Assembly (NCBI GenBank): GCA_015654535.1
Contig: JAATGU010000130.1
Span: 1-34,370, forward strand
Reading direction: 5' to 3'
DNA: 34,370 nt
Origin: Bacteroidales bacterium
GTDB taxonomy: Bacteria > Bacteroidota > Bacteroidia > Bacteroidales > Bacteroidaceae
Part shown: positions 8,525-18,173 of the stretch, in pieces
Layout of the letters: each line of letters starts with the position of its first letter
Position numbering within the stretch: position 1 is the stretch's first letter
Notes under the pieces: model-generated
Databases searched by the model: none
Told to the model about the DNA's origin: nothing
What the model saw: the letters and a program-made list of their open reading frames with translations, nothing else
Position numbers and translations under genes: made by a program

Positions 8525-9655
8525 CTATTCCAAAAGAGCAGCTGCACACCACAATATGGGAGCCTGACCATGAAGATCACCCGTCACACGTTTTCTGTCA
8601 AGATAATACTGTTGAGTATTTCCCACATTAGTGCCCTGACACACATCCGATATATCTCCCTGCGCATTAATGTATGTAAGTAGTCTCAGCCATGCTTTAC
8701 GTGCAACCGGCGCATAAGTTCCGGCATCCAGCCATCCTCTCTTCACTCCTACTATCATGGCATAGGTAAACATAGCAGAACCCGACGTTTCCGTCCAGGA
8801 ATCCGAATGATCAACCAACTGACTCCATAATCCTTCTGCATTCTGATACTGTTTGAGCGTGCTCATCATTTTACGATACTGATTAAAAATCCGTTCACGA
8901 TAAGCATTGTTCTGAGGTAAATATTTTAATAGATCAGTCATTCCGACCGCCATCAATCCATTACCTCTGCACCAATAAAAAGGTGCGTTGCCAGCGTGAT
9001 AAAACAGCCCGTTAGGTTGCTGAATGGAGTCCAGATAAAGCGTCATTTCATAAGCCGCCCTATTGATGTATTTTTCATCTTTTGAAGCTAAATAAGCCTG
9101 ACTTTGCACAGTCGTTATCATAAACATATCGTCTATCCAAAAACGGGTTTGCCACGACAAACCTTTGCTTAAATAATTCTGATAAAGCTCTGCGTTTTTG
9201 GTCTTTGCAGGCATTTGCCACTGACGGTCGGCAAAGTCCATTCCTATATGGTAAAAACATTCATTACCAGTCTGCATATACAATTGCAAAGGAACTGATC
9301 CAAAAACAGAATGATCTACATGATCCGGCTTTTGCATCAGTTCTTTCTGTGAGCCCAATAAAGGGAAAAAACGTTCTTCCAGCTGCCTTAGTAACTTTTT
9401 ATCTTTCGATGCCCGGGCAAATTTCAAAGCACCATACCAAGCACAAACTTCAGGATAAACAACTTCAGACGGAGGTGTTTTTATTCCATCGAAATTGCGA
9501 AAAGGCTCCGATAGATATCGTTGTGCTACTTTTCTGCCTATCTCAGAAGGTGTGCATCCATCAGGAAATTTATTTAAGCTACTGGTCTGAGCAAATATCT
9601 GTAATATATCGGCGTGTAGCAAAAGAACGATAATACAAACTACTTTTTTATTCAC
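8525..9655 (-). CDS. GH105 unsaturated uronyl hydrolase (YteR-like)
   Basis: Enzymes of this family hydrolyse 4,5-unsaturated uronic acids from the ends of oligosaccharides made by polysaccharide lyases, using vinyl-ether hydration. The 376-residue protein has a signal peptide ending near IFAQ and an (alpha/alpha)6 toroid. Family motifs are WIDDMFM (D175 aligns with the catalytic aspartate), FYWCRGNGLMAVGM near residue 226, and SWTETSGSAMFTYAM near residue 290. It is the first enzyme gene after SusD, separated by 79 bp that hold a stem-loop. Family assignment is good. Whether it acts on galacturonyl or glucuronyl ends is not visible. Confidence 0.9.
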   Translation of the reverse strand: MNKKVVCIIVLLLHADILQIFAQTSSLNKFPDGCTPSEIGRKVAQRYLSEPFRNFDGIKTPPSEVVYPEVCAWYGALKFARASKDKKLLRQLEERFFPLLGSQKELMQKPDHVDHSVFGSVPLQLYMQTGNECFYHIGMDFADRQWQMPAKTKNAELYQNYLSKGLSWQTRFWIDDMFMITTVQSQAYLASKDEKYINRAAYEMTLYLDSIQQPNGLFYHAGNAPFYWCRGNGLMAVGMTDLLKYLPQNNAYRERIFNQYRKMMSTLKQYQNAEGLWSQLVDHSDSWTETSGSAMFTYAMIVGVKRGWLDAGTYAPVARKAWLRLLTYINAQGDISDVCQGTNVGNTQQYYLDRKRVTGDLHGQAPILWCAAALLE

Positions 9656-9679
9656 TTCTTAACTAATTATTAATAAGAT

Positions 9680-9719
9680 AAGGCTGTCCGACAGCAATAA
9701 GTACTAATCGGACAGTCTT
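9680..9719 (-). other. stem-loop between susD-like and GH105 genes
   Basis: Arms AAGGCTGTCCGA (9680-9691) and TCGGACAGTCTT (9708-9719) form a 12-bp stem with one G-U type mismatch and a 16-nt loop. The sequence after it on the transcript is not a clean U-tract (CCTTATCTTATT). It is better read as an attenuator or RNA-processing hairpin that lowers enzyme expression relative to SusC/D than as a full terminator. Confidence 0.6.
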
Positions 9720-9734
9720 GTGAGTTACTATTAT

Positions 9735-11546
9735 TTACCAACCAGGATTCTGAGGATATTTTTCTCCCGAAACAACTCTATCTATCTGTTCACTTGGAAT
9801 AGGGCGAAGCATGTGCTTATCCTGAATGTTCTTATTCGCAAAGCCATCATCATACATTCTTACTCTGTCAAGCAATGTTCCGGTTCTTGCCAAATCGGCC
9901 CAACGGCAATGCTCGGCAAGCAGTTCACGAGTTCTTTCCTCCAGAATAAAGTTCAGCGTAATATCCGAAGCTTTTACATCTAGTGCACCAACTTCACTTG
10001 TGGCCTTGTTTCTGGCTCTTTCACGTATAACATTAATATATTTTGCCGCATTGGTATTGTCGTTAAGCTTAAATGCCGCTTCTGCTGCAAGAAGATATGT
10101 TTCTGCCAAACGGAATATAATCACAGGACGATCTGAAGGGTCATTGAAATTATTTTTCGTTCTATCCAAGAATTTCATCATTGTAGGAAACATTTTTAAT
10201 CCGTCGTAAGCATCAGGAGTAACCAACACATATGTGTTTTTATCAGCTCCTCTGTTTATAGTCTTTGCCCGGATTTCATCAGCAGTCATTTTATATCCCG
10301 GATAATAAAGAGCAGTATCTCCAACCGTTGTTTGTTGCCACTTAAAGGTTTCACTCTTTCCATCAATATTGTATTTTAGTTCATAAAAGCCATTATTAGT
10401 GCTATTAACAACTTTTTTAGTCGCATACCATACTGTTTGAAAAGTAGCGGTATATCGTGTGTCCTTATCCCTGTTATTAAATGTGGCAAATGTATATCCG
10501 GTAGGATTGTTCCAAGAATAACAACGACCGTCTCTGATATTTCGTTCACCCAGAAAAGTATCGTATCCGTTCACGTAATAATGATTCAATGTTCCTCTCG
10601 CGCCAAAAGTGTTGTCAATATCCCAGTCAAAACGTGCGACAAACAGTTCTTCCTTGTTTTTTCCCGAAGGAGAATCATTGGCCTCATCAAACACATCAGC
10701 AAAATTAGGCATTAGTGACAATCCCAGAGAAGGAGCATCGGCAATTAGCTTTGTAGCTGTTTCGTAAGCTTTTTGGTAATACTCCTTTGCCTTTTCAGTA
10801 TTGTAATATTTATTTTGAGGATTATTAGGGTATTGAGCGGGACTTTTATCGTAAGCCCATCCTATCGTTAAATAAACACGGGACAACAAGTGACGGGCAG
10901 CAGCAGCTGAAACACGACCCGATTCCAATCCATTTTGTTGTGGACTTGGAGAACACTCTGTAGAAGCATCAACCAGGTCTTTGACAATCACATCATATAC
11001 ATCCATCATATCATTACGGGTAGCCGACATTGAAGGAGTGGTATTAAATGTTGTATTTAATGTCACATCACCAAATTGTTGTACCAGATTAAAGTATAAG
11101 AATGCACGCAAAAATTTAGCTTCTCCTATATACTGGGTTTTCAAAGCGTCGGTCAACTTGGAATTTGTTGCAATTCCGGGACCTGCATTGATCAGAAAGT
11201 TCAACGTGTTAATGTTTGGATAGGCATTGTTCCATAAGTTTTTAGGATACTCATTGCCCGCATTAAAATTTGAAGTATAATGAGCAATATCGTACGTTCT
11301 GTTACTGGAGGTTCCGCACTTCATCTCATCTGTTCCGGGGGTCATCAAACCGTGAAGCCCACCTTCATCTCCGTAAATAAAACGTAAAACCGGATAAACG
11401 GAATTCAATCCCATTATAAAGCCGTCCGGTGTGGCCATAAATTCCTGTGTTGTATTAGAATGATTTTCCTCGTTCAATACATCCTGACACGAAGTAAAGA
11501 GGGAAAGCAACAGAGGGAATGATAATAATAATATTTTCTTTTTCAT
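9735..11546 (-). CDS. SusD/RagB-family glycan-binding outer-membrane lipoprotein
   Basis: This 603-residue surface lipoprotein binds glycan and forms the lid of the SusC transporter. The signal peptide ends in a lipobox (LLSLFTSC, C20). Helical TPR-like segments include AKFLRAFLYFNLVQQFGDV (about 140-160) and AAARHLLSRVYLTIGWAY (about 210-230). The C-terminal SusD domain carries FRLAETYLLAAEAAFKL, EERTRELLAEHCRWADL and the terminal signature RPIPSEQID...YPQNPGW. It starts 19 bp after the SusC gene, the standard pairing. Its glycan specificity cannot be read from the sequence, but the neighbouring enzymes point to a uronic-acid-containing plant glycan. Confidence 0.97.
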   Translation of the reverse strand: MKKKILLLSFPLLLSLFTSCQDVLNEENHSNTTQEFMATPDGFIMGLNSVYPVLRFIYGDEGGLHGLMTPGTDEMKCGTSSNRTYDIAHYTSNFNAGNEYPKNLWNNAYPNINTLNFLINAGPGIATNSKLTDALKTQYIGEAKFLRAFLYFNLVQQFGDVTLNTTFNTTPSMSATRNDMMDVYDVIVKDLVDASTECSPSPQQNGLESGRVSAAAARHLLSRVYLTIGWAYDKSPAQYPNNPQNKYYNTEKAKEYYQKAYETATKLIADAPSLGLSLMPNFADVFDEANDSPSGKNKEELFVARFDWDIDNTFGARGTLNHYYVNGYDTFLGERNIRDGRCYSWNNPTGYTFATFNNRDKDTRYTATFQTVWYATKKVVNSTNNGFYELKYNIDGKSETFKWQQTTVGDTALYYPGYKMTADEIRAKTINRGADKNTYVLVTPDAYDGLKMFPTMMKFLDRTKNNFNDPSDRPVIIFRLAETYLLAAEAAFKLNDNTNAAKYINVIRERARNKATSEVGALDVKASDITLNFILEERTRELLAEHCRWADLARTGTLLDRVRMYDDGFANKNIQDKHMLRPIPSEQIDRVVSGEKYPQNPGW

Positions 11547-11565
11547 ATTAGTTTCTTTTTTACTA

Positions 11566-14500
11566 TTAGAATGAAAGGTTTACTCCAAAAATAAATGATC
11601 TTACAGGCGGTGTATACAAATTGATGGTACTTGTTGTTTCCGGATCAATACCTCCGTCTTTTTTATATTGAGAGTCAAACCAGGTATAAAGATTCGAAGC
11701 GGTAGTGTATACTCGTGCAGACTGAATGCCATATTTGCTCACAATGCCTTTTGGTACCGAATATCCGAGTGTAATGTTCCGCAGCTTCAGATAAGAAGCG
11801 TTATATCTGGAAAGCAATCCTTTATTGCTCACACTACCGGTAGAAGGTTTTGGCCAACGAGCGCCAGTATTATCAGGAGTCCAGTAATCAATATTAAGGT
11901 TATTGTAAGTCCCCTGCATAGTGTTCATCCATCCGTTGTGCATATCCGAAGTAAATGTTCCGCCGTAGCGATAGGAGAATAAGCAAGAAAAATCAAATCC
12001 TTTATAAGACAACCGGTTATTGATACCACCTTCAAAATCAGGAGTTCTCTTTCCAAGGAAAGTCCTGTCATCTTCGTTTATCACCTGTTTGGCTTTGGGT
12101 GTTACTCCGTCGGCTTCATAATCAATATGATTATTTTTAAGTCTCAATGTACCTATCACTGATGTGCCTCCTGTTACCGAATATCCATAAGATTGAGCAA
12201 GTGCCCGGTCTTCAGGAGTATCCTGCCACATTCCGTCTAGCTGATAGTCATAAATTATATCTTTACTTTGATTCAAATACAGCCCGTTTGTTTTTTGAAC
12301 TCCCTTACCTAAATCTATCACTTTATTTCTGTTAGCAAATATATTAAAATCCGTACTCCAACGCAACGTTTTGTCGCCGTCTCCTGCAATGTTTACTGTG
12401 GTAACATTGAACTCAATACCTCTGTTCCTTATTTCACCTATGTTAGTTACATAGCTGTTTGAGTATCCGCTTGTTGCAGGTAAATCAACACTAAGCAGTA
12501 AATCAGTGGTATTCTGTTGGTATAATTCAACGGTTCCATTGATTCTGTTTGCCAAGAAACCAAAGTCGAGACCAAAGTTTATAGTTTCAGTGTTTTCCCA
12601 TCCCAATGAATAATCGGGAACTGAATTAGGATATGTACCCATAACTCCGGTTGAACCAAAGATATAACGGTTGGTTCCCAGCGTAGCCATTGTTTGATAA
12701 GGGCTGATAGCCGTACTACCTACATTACCCCAGCTGGCACGTAATTTCAAACCTGATAGCACCTTCTGATTTTGCATAAAATTTTCCCGCATAATGTTCC
12801 ATCCCAACGCTAATGAAGGGAATGCATGCCATCTGTTCTGTGCAGCCAAGCGTGAAGATCCGTCATAACGTACTGTTGCGGTTAACAGATATTTATCTTT
12901 GTAGCTATAATTCATACGTCCCATGTATGACAAGATACTCCATTTTTCAAATCCGCCGTCACCCTGAACACTTCCCGTCGCTTTGCTGGGATTATAAAAC
13001 TGAATATTATCGTCAAAGTAGCTGTAGGATGTTATACTGTTACCATCACGTTGTCTGTTTTCATAACTGAATAGACCGGTAAAGCCGATGTTGTGATCAT
13101 CAAAGAATGTATGATCCCAGGTCAGAATATTCTCAAGTGTATAATCACAAGCCAGGTAATGATCTGCATAAGCTCTGTCCAAGTCTCCCATTCTCTGGGT
13201 GGTATTGCTTGCCGCGAATGTGCCACGGGTTTCATACTTCAGTTGCACACCTCCGTTAAATTTATATTTCAGGCCGGCAGGAAGATTCAATTCCGCATAA
13301 CCGGTAGTGAAAGTAGCTAGTGCTCTCCGCACATCTTTAATAGCTCCCGGTACCCTGTCTAACAAAGGATTCCAAACCTGTGCGCTACTACCCGGTATTG
13401 CAAGTATTAAATTACCATCACCATCATATGGTGTTGCAAAAGGAGTTGCCCGTAAAGCGTGTTCCGTTGGGTTATCTCCCTCTCCGAAATCCTTTACATA
13501 AGAATTCAACGAAGACATTCCTATTTTTAAGTGATCATTCACTTTGCTATCCAGTGAGATTTTTCCGGTCATACGTTCAAATGCTTGTCCCGGATAACTA
13601 TTTTCACCTCTGTAATAACCTACTGAGGTATTATAGCTCGTTTTGCTATTGCCACCGTTTAAAGACAATTGATGATTGGTTTGTATACCGTTTTTGAACA
13701 CAAGACTTTGCCAGTCTGTATCATTTCCGGAATTATACCCATCCATTTCACCCTGATCCTTAAACAGTTTGTTTAAAACCATCATAGATGTATCATCAGG
13801 TCCGGTATAGCCGCCCGGGTTAGTGTCCGTTTTCGGATTGGAATTGTAGTTAGCCCACTGTTTCAATCTCATAAACTCATTCCGGTTCATTAGATTGTAA
13901 TCTTTAATAGCGGCAGTTACACCATAGTATCCGCTATAACTTACCGTTGTTTTTCCATCACTGGTACCTCTTTTCGTTGTAATAAGTACCACACCATTGG
14001 CACCTCTGGAACCATAAATAGCTGTAGCCGAAGCATCTTTTAGTATGCTCACACTGGAAATGTCATCATTACTGAAATCATTCAGATTTCCACTATATGG
14101 AATACCGTCAACTACAATCAAAGCATCATTATTCGCGTTAACAGAACGTTCACCACGAATTCTAATTGTGGCAACTGCACCCGTATGCGTGCTGCCGCCA
14201 GCCATCTGAACATCCACACCTGCTGCCAAACCCTGCAATGCTGTAGCAATATTAGACACCGGAGCTTGTTTAATAACACTTTCCGTTACATTCACAAGTG
14301 CACCGGTGATATCCGATTTTTTCTGTGTACCATATCCCACAACCACCACTTCGTCCAAGATCTTTGAGTTTTCCTTCATTGTTATATTAACGGAAGACTG
14401 TTTTCCAACCGGAACTATCTGGGTTACATATCCCAGATATGAAACCTTAAGTACGGCTTTCTCGGGAACATCCAGTGTAAAATTACCTTCAAGATCGGTA

Positions 14501-14718
14501 ATTGTACCAATATCAGTACCTTGTACAATAACAGACACCCCTATTAAAGGCTCCGTTTCACTCATAATTTTACCTATTATTTTTCTCTTAGCGGATTGCT
14601 GATTTTCAAGAGAAGCTCTCACCCCGTTTAATGTGGGCGACGCTGCAGAAAGAGATAAGCTACAGATGCAAAAGACTCCTATACAATAGAGTCTCGTAAA
14701 CTGTCTTTTCTTGCGCAT
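11566..14718 (-). CDS. SusC/RagA-family TonB-dependent outer-membrane transporter
   Basis: This 1050-residue TonB-dependent transporter imports oligosaccharides together with the SusD partner encoded next. Domains in order are a signal peptide (about 1-26), a carboxypeptidase-regulatory-like repeat (about 45-120, including GKIMSETEPLIGVSVIVQGT), the SusC segment DEVVVVGYGTQKKSDITGAL (about 127-146), a plug domain with ATAIYGSRGANGVVLITTKRG (about 235-255), and a long beta-barrel ending in RSFIFGVNLSF with the terminal aromatic residue. The length is normal for the family. It is the first gene of the operon, read from a promoter at 14761-14791, and diverges from the sensor gene. The sensor most likely controls this promoter. 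Confidence 0.98.
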   Translation of the reverse strand: MRKKRQFTRLYCIGVFCICSLSLSAASPTLNGVRASLENQQSAKRKIIGKIMSETEPLIGVSVIVQGTDIGTITDLEGNFTLDVPEKAVLKVSYLGYVTQIVPVGKQSSVNITMKENSKILDEVVVVGYGTQKKSDITGALVNVTESVIKQAPVSNIATALQGLAAGVDVQMAGGSTHTGAVATIRIRGERSVNANNDALIVVDGIPYSGNLNDFSNDDISSVSILKDASATAIYGSRGANGVVLITTKRGTSDGKTTVSYSGYYGVTAAIKDYNLMNRNEFMRLKQWANYNSNPKTDTNPGGYTGPDDTSMMVLNKLFKDQGEMDGYNSGNDTDWQSLVFKNGIQTNHQLSLNGGNSKTSYNTSVGYYRGENSYPGQAFERMTGKISLDSKVNDHLKIGMSSLNSYVKDFGEGDNPTEHALRATPFATPYDGDGNLILAIPGSSAQVWNPLLDRVPGAIKDVRRALATFTTGYAELNLPAGLKYKFNGGVQLKYETRGTFAASNTTQRMGDLDRAYADHYLACDYTLENILTWDHTFFDDHNIGFTGLFSYENRQRDGNSITSYSYFDDNIQFYNPSKATGSVQGDGGFEKWSILSYMGRMNYSYKDKYLLTATVRYDGSSRLAAQNRWHAFPSLALGWNIMRENFMQNQKVLSGLKLRASWGNVGSTAISPYQTMATLGTNRYIFGSTGVMGTYPNSVPDYSLGWENTETINFGLDFGFLANRINGTVELYQQNTTDLLLSVDLPATSGYSNSYVTNIGEIRNRGIEFNVTTVNIAGDGDKTLRWSTDFNIFANRNKVIDLGKGVQKTNGLYLNQSKDIIYDYQLDGMWQDTPEDRALAQSYGYSVTGGTSVIGTLRLKNNHIDYEADGVTPKAKQVINEDDRTFLGKRTPDFEGGINNRLSYKGFDFSCLFSYRYGGTFTSDMHNGWMNTMQGTYNNLNIDYWTPDNTGARWPKPSTGSVSNKGLLSRYNASYLKLRNITLGYSVPKGIVSKYGIQSARVYTTASNLYTWFDSQYKKDGGIDPETTSTINLYTPPVRSFIFGVNLSF

Positions 14719-14760
14719 AATTAATTAGATTGATGGTTAGACATTTTGTTTTTATGGTGG

Positions 14761-14791
14761 CAAAGCTAATGTTTAAAATAACAATCACAAA
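14761..14791 (-). promoter_or_regulatory. promoter of the SusC/D operon
   Basis: On the minus strand, TTTG (14788-14791) is followed after 19 bp by TAGCTTTG (14761-14768), matching both halves of the Bacteroidetes promoter consensus. Transcription would begin near 14753, giving a leader of about 35 nt. Confidence 0.7.
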
Positions 14792-14800
14792 CACGAAAGC

Positions 14801-14854
14801 ACGACATAAAAGAATGCGCAGACGACAAAGTCACGCATGCATTCTTATACGACA
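14801..14854. promoter_or_regulatory. possible sensor/regulator operator with three ACGACA repeats
   Basis: ACGACA occurs at 14801-14806, 14822-14827 and 14849-14854, directly upstream of the -33 element of the SusC operon. A partial inverted repeat also sits here (AAGAATGCG and CGCATGCATTCTT). Hybrid two-component regulators commonly bind direct repeats near their SusC promoter. The position fits, but the repeats are short. Confidence 0.35.
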
Positions 14855-14948
14855 AGAAAGCGTACTTTTATATTTCCCTTTTACCGTACTTAACTTCTCA
14901 ATTAATAAAAAATAAATGAATTTATGTATTGCTATAAGCAAAATATCG

Positions 14949-14956
14949 TACTTTTG
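14949..14956 (+). promoter_or_regulatory. -7 promoter element of the hybrid sensor gene
   Basis: TACTTTTG matches TAnnTTTG and lies 26 bp before the first ATG at 14982. The -33 half is weak (ATTG at 14928-14931), which fits a low-level sensor gene. Confidence 0.55.
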
Positions 14957-14981
14957 CAGTGTAAGTGCTTTATAATTAGCA

Positions 14982-17900
14982 ATGCAAAAACACAGTTTAA
15001 CCTTAAAAATGAAAAATATGAAATCCATTTATAAGCTTTCCATGGCCTTACTCCTATTCGTATTTATATCCAATGACATAAAAGCGTATAGTTTGAGACA
15101 ATTCACCAGTAAGAACGGGCTATCCAATAGTGCTATATTATCTATTTTCCAAGACGAAAAAGGCTTTATGTGGTTTGGCTCGTGTGACGGGTTAAACATG
15201 TTCGACGGGCTAAATATACAGGTTTATAAACCTACAAATGGGAACAATAATTTATCGGGCAATCTGATAGAGAACATTGCCGAGACAGAAAAAGACATAC
15301 TTTGGGTACAAACCAACTATGGTTTGGATCGATTTGACAAACGCCGCAAAACCATCAAATCATTCAAGGAGTTTAAAAGCAAGAACCGATATGCCCAGAG
15401 TAAAGACAACGATATATATATTATTGAAGATAATTACCTCAGTTACTACAATCCCCGGAAAGAACAATTCGAGAAAATTTTTATAAAAAAACGTCCTCTG
15501 GATAATGTTATTGACATGGTTATGGACACAAATAATGTTTTGTGGATATTTACTAACGACGGAAAATGCCAGAGCTTTCTTATTAAAAAAAAGGATACTA
15601 AAATCAGCCTTTATCCCATTTCTTTATTTAAACATGATAAACAATTGACCTATTGTTTTCATGAAAAGAGTTCGGTATACTTCATTGATAACGCATACAG
15701 ACTCTACGAATACGACCTGTTGAGTAAAAAGAAACGCTATATATATAACCTGCAACGTGAAATGCACCAGCATGGTGAAGTGTCTGCCATTATAAAACAT
15801 CATAACGATTTCTATATCGGGTTCAAGACCAGCGGATTATTACGGCTTAAAAAGACTTCCGGACAGAACAATAGCTATGAAATAAATGAAATAGGGATTA
15901 AATCGGGTATTTTCTGTCTGATGAAAGATAAGTTTCAGGACGTTATTTGGGTTGGAACGGACGGCCAGGGCGTTTATATGTATTTCATCGATTCGTATTC
16001 TTTAAAGTCCACTTTATTCAATAGCCTTGCATATCCCATCAACAGTCCTGTAAGAGCTCTTTTACTCGATAAGAACAAAACTCTCTGGATAGGAACAAAA
16101 GGAGACGGAATACTGAAGGCCGATAATTACGACTTTGAAAAAAATCTGGATAATAATGTGGATCATTTTTTATCAGATAACAGCCTTCTAAATGACAATT
16201 CGGTTTATGTCTTTGCCAAAAGTCGTAAAAATATTTTGTGGATAGGAAGTGACAATGGCATTAACTACTATTCCTATAAAGAGAAAAAAATTAAAAAACT
16301 CGATTTTAAAGTAGATAATCATCCTGTGAGATATGTGCATTCCATTTGTGAGTTCAATGACACTACCTTATGGATTGCCACGGTAGGAGAAGGTATTATA
16401 AAAGCAAAATTATCAGGCAACTCTGAAAAGCCGGTAATAACCCGTGCAAAAAGAATTATTATTGATGGAGGCAAAAGATCTTGCAACTATTTTTTCACTT
16501 CCTTTAAAGAGAACGACTCTATTATCTGGTTTGGTAACAGAGGCTACGGTGCATTTAAGCTAAATACCGTGAGTGGAAAATTTGATATACATCGGTTCGA
16601 CAAGAATAATAACAACCAGACACTGAACGATATATTTTCAATACTGAAAAACAATGAAGGATACTGGTTTGGCACCAGCTTCGGGCTAACCAGACTGCAC
16701 AACGGAAAAGAACAGGTATTTAACGAAAAAAACGGATTCCCAAATAACACGATACACGGTATTCTCGAAGACAGCCACAACAACCTTTGGCTAAGTACCA
16801 ACCAGGGAGTAGTGAAATTTAATCTGAAACAGATGACCTTTCAGACATATAAACAGCAAAGCGGACTGGAGGTAACGGAGTTCAGCGACGGAGCGTTTTA
16901 TAAAGACGAATCTACCGGAACATTACTGTTTGGAGGCATTAACGGTTTTATAACCATCAGCGAAAATGACTTTTCGCAAACAGCATATTCACCGACCATA
17001 CAATTTAATAAGCTGTCAATATTCGGAAAAGAATACAATATATTCAATTTCCTTACCCGGCAAAATGATAAGGAAGTGCTTGAATTGAATTATGAACAAA
17101 ACTTTTTTTCCGTGTCATTTACGGCCATTGATTACATCAACGGGAATAATTACACCTACCTATATAAGCTGAATGAGCTGAGTGATAACTGGATTGAGAA
17201 TGGCAATTCCAATACCGCCGCTTTCACCAATATTTCACCGGGGAAATACACATTGCTGGTAAAATACAGAAATAACATAACAGGCAAGGAAAGTCCGGCA
17301 TATTCGCTTATCATTAAAATCCGTCCACCTTGGTACAGAACAAATCTTGCTTACCTCATCTACATCATCCTTTTTGCATTACTTGTTTATGCAAGCATCA
17401 GGATGAGTGTAAAATGGTTTAATTTGAAAAGAAGCTCCATGATTGAGCGCCTGAACCGACAACAACGGGAAGAAATATACGAATCCAAACTTCGCTTTTT
17501 CACCAATATAACACACGAATTATGCACTCCGCTTACACTTATTTACGGGCCCTGTGAAAAAATAATTTCCCGCTACAAATCAGACGCCTATATAAACAAG
17601 TATGCCACACTGATACTACACAATGCGGAAAAACTAAATGCTCTGATTCAGGAGTTGATCGAATTCAGGCGCTTGGAAAGTGGACATAAATCACTCGATA
17701 TAAGAAAAATATCAGTATCTGAACTGACCGCAAACATAGCCGACTCGTTCACCGAACTGGCCGAAAGTAAAGATATTGATTACCAGATTGAGATAGACGA
17801 AAATGTTTTCTGGAATTCAGATTCTAACTGTCTGAGTAAAATCATAACAAATCTCATTTCAAACGCATTTAAATATGCATTTGAACATGGGAAAATAGGT

Positions 17901-18131
17901 GTAAAATTGTTTATTGAAAACGATGCGCTCAGCATTCACATTTCAAATACCGGTAAGGGAATAAAAGAAGAACAGCTTGCCGAAATATTTGACCGTTATA
18001 AGATTCTGGACGACTTTGAGGTGCAAAGTAAAAAGGGATTATCGGCCCGGAATGGTTTGGGATTAGCCATCTGCCACAGTATGGTAAAACTTCTTGAGGG
18101 AGAGATTCTGGTTACAAGTGTACCCAACTAA
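14982..18131 (+). CDS. hybrid two-component system, sensor and kinase part, ended by an in-frame TAA
   Basis: These 1049 residues are the sensory and kinase half of a SusC/D-type hybrid regulator. After a signal peptide comes a periplasmic two-propeller sensor with repeats such as IFQDEKGFMWFGSCDGLNMFDG and LLLDKNKTLWIGTKGDG. A Y_Y_Y domain (about 690-785), a membrane helix (about 790-808), a HisKA domain with H845 and a HATPase domain (NLISNAFKYAF, ISNTGKGI, GLGLAI) follow. The H-box reads HELCTPLTLI, with C848 where arginine is usual. The start could also be 15009 or 15018, which would give a shorter leader before the signal peptide. TAA at 18129-18131 removes the last ATPase strand and everything after it, and the frame continues at once (LTVFKVLLPS). 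The two halves form one normal gene in related bacteria. Confidence 0.93.
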   Translation: MQKHSLTLKMKNMKSIYKLSMALLLFVFISNDIKAYSLRQFTSKNGLSNSAILSIFQDEKGFMWFGSCDGLNMFDGLNIQVYKPTNGNNNLSGNLIENIAETEKDILWVQTNYGLDRFDKRRKTIKSFKEFKSKNRYAQSKDNDIYIIEDNYLSYYNPRKEQFEKIFIKKRPLDNVIDMVMDTNNVLWIFTNDGKCQSFLIKKKDTKISLYPISLFKHDKQLTYCFHEKSSVYFIDNAYRLYEYDLLSKKKRYIYNLQREMHQHGEVSAIIKHHNDFYIGFKTSGLLRLKKTSGQNNSYEINEIGIKSGIFCLMKDKFQDVIWVGTDGQGVYMYFIDSYSLKSTLFNSLAYPINSPVRALLLDKNKTLWIGTKGDGILKADNYDFEKNLDNNVDHFLSDNSLLNDNSVYVFAKSRKNILWIGSDNGINYYSYKEKKIKKLDFKVDNHPVRYVHSICEFNDTTLWIATVGEGIIKAKLSGNSEKPVITRAKRIIIDGGKRSCNYFFTSFKENDSIIWFGNRGYGAFKLNTVSGKFDIHRFDKNNNNQTLNDIFSILKNNEGYWFGTSFGLTRLHNGKEQVFNEKNGFPNNTIHGILEDSHNNLWLSTNQGVVKFNLKQMTFQTYKQQSGLEVTEFSDGAFYKDESTGTLLFGGINGFITISENDFSQTAYSPTIQFNKLSIFGKEYNIFNFLTRQNDKEVLELNYEQNFFSVSFTAIDYINGNNYTYLYKLNELSDNWIENGNSNTAAFTNISPGKYTLLVKYRNNITGKESPAYSLIIKIRPPWYRTNLAYLIYIILFALLVYASIRMSVKWFNLKRSSMIERLNRQQREEIYESKLRFFTNITHELCTPLTLIYGPCEKIISRYKSDAYINKYATLILHNAEKLNALIQELIEFRRLESGHKSLDIRKISVSELTANIADSFTELAESKDIDYQIEIDENVFWNSDSNCLSKIITNLISNAFKYAFEHGKIGVKLFIENDALSIHISNTGKGIKEEQLAEIFDRYKILDDFEVQSKKGLSARNGLGLAICHSMVKLLEGEILVTSVPN

Positions 18132-18173
18132 TTAACTGTATTCAAAGTATTACTGCCTTCACTAAGTGTAAGC

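Noticed and set aside
9205..9633. 142-codon plus-strand ORF
   Set aside because: It is antisense to the GH105 gene and has no recognisable features.
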